From NCBI RefSeq assembly GCF_001500025.1, contig NZ_LQIW01000012.1, forward strand, positions 412,440 to 476,439: 64,000 bases of DNA, read 5' to 3'. Source of the stretch: Mycobacterium sp. IS-1590. GTDB taxonomy: Bacteria; Actinomycetota; Actinomycetes; Mycobacteriales; Mycobacteriaceae. Positions 58,295-64,000 of the stretch are shown here, piece after piece. The translations under genes and the position numbers were made by a program. Below the pieces are notes generated by a model that saw only the letters and a program-made list of their open reading frames with translations, searched no databases and was not told the DNA's origin. The first letter of the stretch is position 1, and each line of letters begins with the position of its first letter.

Positions 58295-59251
58295 CTAGCC
58301 CTTACGAGCCTTGACCGCCTCGGTCAGCTGCGGCGTGACCTTGAACAGGTCGCCGACGATGCCGAGGTCGGCGATCTCGAAGATCGGCGCCTCTTCGTCC
58401 TTGTTCACCGCGATGATCGTCTTGGACGTCTGCATGCCTGCGCGGTGCTGGATCGCGCCGGAGATGCCCAGGGCGATGTACAGCTGCGGCGAAACCGTCT
58501 TGCCGGTCTGACCCACCTGGAACTGGCCCGGGTAGTAGCCGGAGTCGACGGCGGCACGGGACGCGCCGACGGCACCGCCGAGCGAGTCCGCCAGTTCCTC
58601 GACCACGCTGAAGTTCTCGGCGCTGCCCACACCGCGGCCGCCGGAGACGACGACCGTTGCCTCGGTCAGCTCCGGGCGGTCGCCCGCGACCGCGGGCTCG
58701 CGCTTGGTGATCTTCGTCGCATTCTCGGCCTGGCCGGGCACCTCGACGTTGACGACCTCGCCCGCACCGTCGGCGGGTTCGGCGTCGACGGATCCCGCGC
58801 GCAGCGTGATGACCGGAACCTCACCGGTGGTCTCGGCCTCGACGGTGAACGCACCGCCGAAGATCGAGTGAACGCCCACACCACCGTCTTTGACGTCGAC
58901 GACGTCGGAGAGCACACCGGAACCGATGCGCGCCGCCAACCGGCCGGCGATCTCCTTGCCGTCGGCGTTCGAGGACAGCAGAACACCGGCGGGCGAGGCC
59001 GACTCCACCAGGGAAGCCAGCACGTCGACCTGCGGGGTGATCAGGTAGTTCTCCGCGTCGTCGGACTCGGCGACGTAGATCTTGGCCGCGCCGGCGGCCT
59101 TCAAGCCGTCGACGAGCGGTTCTGCGGTGCCCGGCGCGCCGACGACGACGGCCGAGGGCTCGCCAAGCTTGCGAGCCGCGGTGATCAACTCCGAGGTGAC
59201 CTTCTTCAGTGCACCTTCGGCGTGCTCAACGAGCACGAGTACTTCAGCCAT
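58295..59251 (-). CDS. etfA: electron transfer flavoprotein, alpha subunit
   Basis: FAD-binding half of ETF, passing electrons from acyl-CoA dehydrogenases to the quinone pool through ETF:quinone oxidoreductase. The 318-residue protein has the C-terminal ETF-alpha signature spanning [20 protein letters not shown] and [19 protein letters not shown]. It follows etfB by 44 bases on the minus strand (Rv3028c/Rv3029c order). Confidence 0.96.
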   Translation of the reverse strand: MAEVLVLVEHAEGALKKVTSELITAARKLGEPSAVVVGAPGTAEPLVDGLKAAGAAKIYVAESDDAENYLITPQVDVLASLVESASPAGVLLSSNADGKEIAGRLAARIGSGVLSDVVDVKDGGVGVHSIFGGAFTVEAETTGEVPVITLRAGSVDAEPADGAGEVVNVEVPGQAENATKITKREPAVAGDRPELTEATVVVSGGRGVGSAENFSVVEELADSLGGAVGASRAAVDSGYYPGQFQVGQTGKTVSPQLYIALGISGAIQHRAGMQTSKTIIAVNKDEEAPIFEIADLGIVGDLFKVTPQLTEAVKARKG

Positions 59252-59295
59252 GAGTTCTTCTCTCGTCTCTTGTTTCGCAGTCTCGGTGTTCGGCT

Positions 59296-60087
59296 CTAGA
59301 TGATCTTTTGAGCGACCAGGTACTCGGCGATCTTGGTTCCGCCGTCACCCTCGTCGGTGACCTTCTCGCCGGCGGTCTTCGGCGGCTTCGGCGTCGACGA
59401 CAGCACCTTGGAGCCGGCGTTGGCGAGGCCGACCTCATCGGCCTCGACGCCGATCTCGGCAAGCGTGAGCTTGGTGACTTCCTTCTTCTTGGCGGCCATG
59501 ATGCCCTTGAAGGACGGGAAGCGAGGCTCGTTGATCTTCTCGTTGACGCTGACCACGGCGGGCAGCGCCGCCTCGACGAAGAACACCCCGTCGTCGGTCT
59601 CCCGCTCACCGCTGACCTTGCCGTCCTCGACGGTCACCTTCCGCAGATGCGTCAGCTGAGGCAGGCCCAGGTACTCGGCGATGATCGCCGGGACCGCGCC
59701 GCCGGTGCCGTCGGTGGCCTCGTTGCCGGCGATGACCAGTTCGGTGCCCTCGATGGTGCCCAGCGCACGCGCCAGAGCCCAACCGGTCTGCACCATGTCC
59801 GAGCCGTGCAAGCCCTCGTCGACCAGATGCACGGCCTTGTCGGCGCCCATCGACAGCGCCTTGCGGATCGCCTCCGTGGCGCGCTCGGGGCCGGCCGTCA
59901 GCACCGTCACGGTGCTCTCGCCGCCTTCCCTCTCCTTGATGAGCAGCGCTTCCTCGACGGCACGCTCGTTGATCTCGTCGAGCACCGCGTCGGCGGCCTC
60001 GCGGTCGAGAGTGAAGTCGCCGTCGGTGAGCTTGCGCTCCGACCAGGTGTCAGGGACCTGTTTGATCAGGACCACGATGTTCGTCAT
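59296..60087 (-). CDS. etfB: electron transfer flavoprotein, beta subunit
   Basis: AMP-binding half of ETF, 263 residues. It has IVVLIKQVPDTWSERKL at the N-terminus and the ETF-beta motif ALARALGTIEGTELVIAGNE near residue 110. ATG 60087 was chosen as the first start before these motifs; the longer frame upstream has no conserved sequence. Divergent from the methyltransferase gene across about 195 bases in which I see no clear motif. Confidence 0.96.
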   Translation of the reverse strand: MTNIVVLIKQVPDTWSERKLTDGDFTLDREAADAVLDEINERAVEEALLIKEREGGESTVTVLTAGPERATEAIRKALSMGADKAVHLVDEGLHGSDMVQTGWALARALGTIEGTELVIAGNEATDGTGGAVPAIIAEYLGLPQLTHLRKVTVEDGKVSGERETDDGVFFVEAALPAVVSVNEKINEPRFPSFKGIMAAKKKEVTKLTLAEIGVEADEVGLANAGSKVLSSTPKPPKTAGEKVTDEGDGGTKIAEYLVAQKII

Positions 60088-60282
60088 GAGTCTGGTTCGT
60101 CCTCCTCGAAGGGACCGATGGTCGGCCCGCAATATCACGCTCTGAGCAACAACCACCATGTTACCGGCGGGTAACTTGTGGCGGTTCGCAGGAACACTGT
60201 AGCGGGTCGAAGTTCGTGTTCTAGCAGCACGTAGGGGGTGAACCATTCGTCTGTGGGCCGTTTCACGTTAGCCTGCCTTCCA

Positions 60283-61053
60283 ATGAGCGCTTTTGTTACT
60301 GATGGACCGGACCTCCCCCTCACCGGGGAGCGCACGGTTCCGGGACTGGCGGAGGAGAACTACTGGTTCCGCCGCCACGAGGTGGTCTACGAGCAGATGG
60401 CCGACCGCTGCGCGGATCGCGACGTGCTCGAGGCCGGCTGCGGCGAGGGGTACGGGGCCAACCTGCTGGCCGACGTGGCCCGCCGCGTGATCGGCCTGGA
60501 CTACGACGAGTCGACGGTCGCGCACGTACGTGCGCGCTATCCGCGGGTGGACATGCGCCACGGCAACCTGGCGGAGTTGCCGCTCGCCGACGGCTCGGTC
60601 GATGTGGTCGTGAACTTCCAGGTCATCGAACACCTCTGGGATCAGGGGCAATTCGTGCGCGAATGCCTGCGTGTGCTGCGGCCCGGCGGGCGGCTGCTGA
60701 TGTCGACGCCGAACCGGATCACGTTCTCCCCCGGCCGGGACACGCCGATCAACCCGTTCCACACCCGCGAACTCAACGCTGGCGAGCTGACCGAACTTCT
60801 GACCACGGAAGGTTTCGCGGTCGAGGGCGTGTCCGGGGTCTTCCACGGACAGCGGCTCGCCGAACTCGACGCCCGACACGGCGGATCGATCATCGACGCC
60901 CAGATCGCGCGGGCACTGGCCGATGCGCCGTGGCCCGAGGACCTGCTCGCCGACGTGGCGTCCGTGCGCAGCGACGACTTCGATCTGGTCGACGCGCGCG
61001 ATCGAAACATCGACGACAGCCTCGATCTGGTCGCGATCGCGGTGCGGTCGTGA
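60283..61053 (+). CDS. SAM-dependent methyltransferase of the MGLP locus
   Basis: A 256-residue class I methyltransferase: motif I VLEAGCGEGYGANLL near residue 50, VIGLDYDESTV, and VVNFQVIEHLWD. ATG 60283 begins MSAFV like Rv3030. It has no clear ribosome-binding site, so a leaderless mRNA is possible. It overlaps the GH57 gene by four bases (GTGA). By context it probably methylates glucose residues of the 6-O-methylglucose lipopolysaccharide. Confidence 0.87.
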   Translation: MSAFVTDGPDLPLTGERTVPGLAEENYWFRRHEVVYEQMADRCADRDVLEAGCGEGYGANLLADVARRVIGLDYDESTVAHVRARYPRVDMRHGNLAELPLADGSVDVVVNFQVIEHLWDQGQFVRECLRVLRPGGRLLMSTPNRITFSPGRDTPINPFHTRELNAGELTELLTTEGFAVEGVSGVFHGQRLAELDARHGGSIIDAQIARALADAPWPEDLLADVASVRSDDFDLVDARDRNIDDSLDLVAIAVRS

Positions 61054-62582
61054 CTTCCCCGGAGCCCGCCGACCCCGTACCGGGCCTCTTCACGCTCGTC
61101 CTCCACACCCACCTGCCCTGGCTGGCTCATCACGGTCGCTGGCCCGTCGGCGAGGAGTGGCTCTATCAGTCATGGTCGGCGTGCTACCTGCCCCTGCTGC
61201 GGGTGCTGCGCACGCTGGCCGCCGAAGGCCGTCGCCACCAGCTGACGCTGGGCATGACGCCGGTGGTCACCGCGCAACTGGACGACCCGTACTGCCTGAC
61301 GGGCATGCACCACTGGCTTGCGAACTGGCAACTGCGCGCGCTCGAAGCAACAACTCTCGGTGATCCGCTGCGACACTTCGGCGTCCGCGAGCACGCCGAG
61401 GCCGACCAGGCCCTCGACGACTTCGCGACGCTGTGGGCCCACGGCGGCAGTCCCCTGCTGCGCGAGGTGATCGACGCCGAAACCATCGAACTGCTCGGCG
61501 GTCCGCTCGCGCACCCGTTCCAGCCGCTGCTCAACCCGAGGCTGCGGGAATTCGCGCTGCGCGAAGGGCTCGCCGACGCCCGCTTGCGGTTCGCGCACAC
61601 ACCCGTCGGCATCTGGGCCCCCGAATGCGCATATGCACCCGGCATGGAGAACGACTACGCCGCAGCGGGTGTCGGCCACTTCATGGTCGACGGGCCGTCC
61701 CTGCACGGCGACACCGCGCTCGGCCGTCCCGTCGCATCGAGTGATGTGATCGCCTTCGGTAGGGATCTGCAAGTCAGCTATCGAGTGTGGTCGCCGAAAT
61801 CCGGATACCCCGGTCACTCCGCCTACCGCGACTTCCACACCTACGACCACACCACCGGACTCAAGCCGGCCAGGGTCACCGGCCGGAATGTGCCGTCGGA
61901 GGCCAAGGCGCCGTACGACCCCGAGCGCGCCGACCGCGCGATCGACGGCCACGTCGCCGATTTCGTCGCAGTGGTCCGGCAACGACTGTGCGACGAGAGC
62001 GAACGCATCGGGCGTCCCGCATACGTCATCGCCGCCTTCGACACCGAGTTGTTCGGCCACTGGTGGTACGAGGGCCCGGTCTGGCTCGAACGGGTTCTTC
62101 GTGCGCTGCCGCAGGCCGGCGTGCGGGTCGGCACGCTGAGCGACGCCAAGGCCGACGGTTTCGTCGGCTCGCCCGTCGAATTGCCGCCCAGCTCTTGGGG
62201 TTCCGGGAAGGACTGGCAGGTGTGGGCCGGTGAGCAGGTCGCCGACCTGGTGCAGTTGAACACCGAGGTCGTCGACACCGCGCTGGCGACCGTCGACAAG
62301 GCGCTCGGCGAGACCGACGCTTCGCCGGCACGCAACTTCGTCGCCGACCAGATCCTGCGCGAGACGCTGCTGACCGTCTCGAGCGACTGGCCGTTCATGG
62401 TCAGCAAGGATTCAGCCGCGGACTACGCCCGCTACCGTGCGCATCTGCACGCCCACGCCACCCGCGAGATCGCCGACGCCGCGGCGTCCGGTCGCCACGA
62501 GCACGCCCAGCGTCTCGCCGAAGGCTGGAACCGCGCCGACGGTCTGTTCGGCGCGCTCGACGCGCGGCGGTTACCGCGATGA
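61050..62582 (+). CDS. GH57 alpha-glucan branching-type enzyme
   Basis: A 510-residue glycoside hydrolase family 57 protein. It has the family histidines in LHTHLPWLAHHG at the N-terminus, the catalytic Glu in GIWAPECAYAPG near residue 195, and the acid Asp in AFDTELFGHWW near 332. Homologue of Rv3031, proposed to act on the alpha-1,4-glucan of methylglucose lipopolysaccharide. GTG 61050 overlaps the methyltransferase stop. Confidence 0.92.
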   Translation: MTSPEPADPVPGLFTLVLHTHLPWLAHHGRWPVGEEWLYQSWSACYLPLLRVLRTLAAEGRRHQLTLGMTPVVTAQLDDPYCLTGMHHWLANWQLRALEATTLGDPLRHFGVREHAEADQALDDFATLWAHGGSPLLREVIDAETIELLGGPLAHPFQPLLNPRLREFALREGLADARLRFAHTPVGIWAPECAYAPGMENDYAAAGVGHFMVDGPSLHGDTALGRPVASSDVIAFGRDLQVSYRVWSPKSGYPGHSAYRDFHTYDHTTGLKPARVTGRNVPSEAKAPYDPERADRAIDGHVADFVAVVRQRLCDESERIGRPAYVIAAFDTELFGHWWYEGPVWLERVLRALPQAGVRVGTLSDAKADGFVGSPVELPPSSWGSGKDWQVWAGEQVADLVQLNTEVVDTALATVDKALGETDASPARNFVADQILRETLLTVSSDWPFMVSKDSAADYARYRAHLHAHATREIADAAASGRHEHAQRLAEGWNRADGLFGALDARRLPR

Positions 62583-62605
62583 CCCCGAGCCGTTCTGTGT
62601 CAGCT

Positions 62606-62666
62606 GCGAGCGACCGTGTTTGCACACCGACACGCCGCGAAACCACACCACTGTGCGGTCGCTCGC
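62606..62666. repeat. intergenic inverted repeat before the GT4 gene
   Basis: Perfect 11-bp arms (GCGAGCGACCG at 62606-62616, complement at 62656-62666) with a 39-base interval. The motif GAGCGACCGTG recurs at 62675-62685, overlapping the GTG start of the glycosyltransferase. Could be a small mobile/REP-type intergenic repeat or a regulatory hairpin. Confidence 0.6.
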
Positions 62667-62682
62667 ACCGAGGTGAGCGACC

Positions 62683-63924
62683 GTGAAAATCCTCATCGTG
62701 TCGTGGGAGTATCCGCCGGTCGTGGTCGGCGGGCTCGGCCGACACGTCCATCACCTGGCCACCGCGCTGGCCGAAGCGGGCCACGAGATCGTCGTGCTGA
62801 GCCGGCGACCGTCGAACACCGATGCGGGCACGCATCCGACCAGCGACGAGATCGCCGAAGGCGTACGTGTGGTCGCCGCGGCGCACGATCCGCACGAGTT
62901 CGATTTCGGTAGCGACATGATGGCCTGGACGTTGGCGATGGCCCATTCAATGGTCCGCACCGGATTGACGCTGAAGTCGCGACGCGGCCGTCCCTGGCGC
63001 CCCGATGTCGTGCACGCACACGACTGGCTGGTCGCGCATCCGGCGATCGCTCTGGCCGAATTCTTCGATGTGCCACTGGTATCCACGATCCACGCCACCG
63101 AGGCCGGTAGACATTCCGGATGGGTGTCGGGTCGCATCAGCCGACAGGTTCACGCGGTGGAATCCTGGTTGGTGCGCGAATCCGACTCGTTGATCACCTG
63201 TTCGGCGTCGATGCGCGACGAGGTCTCGGAGCTGTTCGGGCCGGGGCTGGCCGAGTCGTACGTGATCCGAAACGGAATCGACTGTGGCCGTTGGCCGTTC
63301 GCCAAGCGAAAGGAGCGCACCGGTCCGGCCCGGTTGCTGTACCTGGGTCGGCTCGAGTACGAGAAGGGCATCCACGACGCCATCGCCGCGCTCCCCCGCA
63401 TCAGGCGCACCCACCCGGGTACCACGCTGACGATCGCCGGAGAGGGAACCCAGCTGGACTGGCTTGTCGAGCAGGCACGAAAGCACAAGGTGCTCAGAGC
63501 GACCGCGTTCGTCGGACACCTCGACCACGACGCGCTGGTGGACCTGTTGCACACCGCCGACGCGGCCGTACTGCCCAGCCATTACGAGCCGTTCGGCATC
63601 GTCGCGCTCGAGGCCGCGGCCACCGGAATCCCCTTGGTGACCTCGAATGTCGGAGGTTTGGGCGAGGCGGTCATCGACGGCGAAACCGGGGCTTCCTATC
63701 CGCCGCGCAACGTCACGGCCCTGGCCGCGGCGGTGCGCTCGGTGCTCGATGACCCGCAGGCCGCCCAGCAGCGGGCGATCGCCGCCCGCGAGCGGCTCAC
63801 CTCGCAGTTCGAATGGCACACGATCGCGGAGGAGACCGCTCAGGTGTACCTGGCCGCCAAACGCCGTGAGCGCGAACCACATCGGCGTCGCCCGATCATC
63901 GAACACGCCCTGCCCGGCCGCTGA
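62683..63924 (+). CDS. GT4 glycosyltransferase (alpha-1,4-glucosyltransferase of MGLP)
   Basis: A 413-residue GT-B enzyme. It begins KILIVSWEYPPVVVGGLGRH, with the C-terminal nucleotide-sugar site PSHYEPFGIVALEAAATG, the EX7E-type motif. Close to Rv3032, which elongates the alpha-1,4-glucan of methylglucose lipopolysaccharide and glycogen. GTG 62683 has GAGGTGAG about six bases upstream. It follows the GH57 gene by 100 bases, separated by an inverted repeat. Confidence 0.92.
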   Translation: MKILIVSWEYPPVVVGGLGRHVHHLATALAEAGHEIVVLSRRPSNTDAGTHPTSDEIAEGVRVVAAAHDPHEFDFGSDMMAWTLAMAHSMVRTGLTLKSRRGRPWRPDVVHAHDWLVAHPAIALAEFFDVPLVSTIHATEAGRHSGWVSGRISRQVHAVESWLVRESDSLITCSASMRDEVSELFGPGLAESYVIRNGIDCGRWPFAKRKERTGPARLLYLGRLEYEKGIHDAIAALPRIRRTHPGTTLTIAGEGTQLDWLVEQARKHKVLRATAFVGHLDHDALVDLLHTADAAVLPSHYEPFGIVALEAAATGIPLVTSNVGGLGEAVIDGETGASYPPRNVTALAAAVRSVLDDPQAAQQRAIAARERLTSQFEWHTIAEETAQVYLAAKRREREPHRRRPIIEHALPGR

Positions 63925-63938
63925 CGGTAGACGTGCCG

Positions 63939-63971
63939 ACTGGCGGGGATCACGGTTTGATCCCCGCCAGT
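63939..63971. terminator. strong hairpin at the right edge
   Basis: A perfect 14-bp inverted repeat (ACTGGCGGGGATCA and its complement) with a five-base loop, 14 bases after the GT4 stop. It is the likely terminator of the methylglucan genes and possibly of a convergent gene beyond the window. Confidence 0.75.
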
Positions 63972-64000
63972 GGCGTTGTGTGTTCGGCTCAGAACAGGCC

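Noticed and set aside
57383..59299. 638-codon plus-strand open frame opposite NmrA and etfA
   Set aside because: Antisense shadow; it runs through the etfBA terminator hairpin and has no recognisable domain.

Overview
The window is about 64 kb of high-GC actinobacterial DNA. Gene content and gene order match the Rv2975-Rv3032 segment of Mycobacterium tuberculosis as I remember it: ung-thiL, ddlA-gpsA-cofC-ppk1-mutT1-hupB-leuDC, gltX, leuB-serA, ilvBNC, gatCAB/pfkA, ligA, mnmA-iscS, etfBA, and a methyltransferase/GH57/GT4 trio. A complete carotenoid cluster sits inside this core and points to a pigmented, probably fast-growing, Mycolicibacterium-type species. I see no insertion sequence, prophage, integrase or CRISPR array. 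Most of the region is ordinary vertically inherited housekeeping DNA.

Layout. 1-7.7 kb: ribosomal protein L28, a small lipoprotein, ung, thiL, ddlA, a PLP enzyme, gpsA and cofC (F420). 7.8-14.6 kb: ppk1, mutT1, hupB with an unusually short basic tail, leuDC and its divergent IclR regulator with a candidate operator. 14.6-21.5 kb: tRNA-Glu, tRNA-Gln, gltX, an FAH-family gene, an MFS transporter, a 17-bp minisatellite, leuB and serA. 21.5-32.9 kb: a phytoene-dehydrogenase-like gene, then a tightly coupled eight-gene operon (crtE-crtI-crtB-crtYc-crtYd-methyltransferase-crtU-Rieske oxygenase), a DUF2945-type gene, idi, a B12-binding MerR regulator and a small unknown gene. 32.9-36.6 kb: ilvC-ilvN-ilvB, preceded by a leader peptide and terminator that form a classical attenuator. 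36.6-47 kb: a PH-domain protein, DoxX, LppZ, gatB, pfkA, gatAC, an ACT protein and ligA. 47-60 kb: an acyl-CoA ligase, a secreted Ala/Ser-rich protein, ArsR/SRPBCC, a MetE-like gene, LpqA, mnmA-iscS, an OlsA/OlsB-like acyltransferase pair, nitroreductase and etfBA. 60-64 kb: three genes for methylated glucan (MGLP) synthesis, ending at a strong hairpin.

How the parts work together. The crt operon and idi encode a full route from IPP/DMAPP to aromatic carotenoids: CrtE makes GGPP, CrtB phytoene, CrtI lycopene, CrtYc/CrtYd beta-carotene, and CrtU isorenieratene. A Rieske oxygenase and a methyltransferase may modify the end product. Three promoters in this block (crtE, idi, and the merR/unknown-gene divergent region) each carry a tandem pair of 11-bp repeats of the form CRAYGC-N5. 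This is the spacing expected of a CarH/LitR-type B12 photoreceptor, and a MerR/B12 protein is encoded in the same block. SigF-like -10 motifs (GGGTAC/T) lie at the same promoters and at the DUF2945 gene. This light- and stress-controlled pigment regulon, with its unexplained Rieske, methyltransferase and small-gene members, is the most interesting part of the window.
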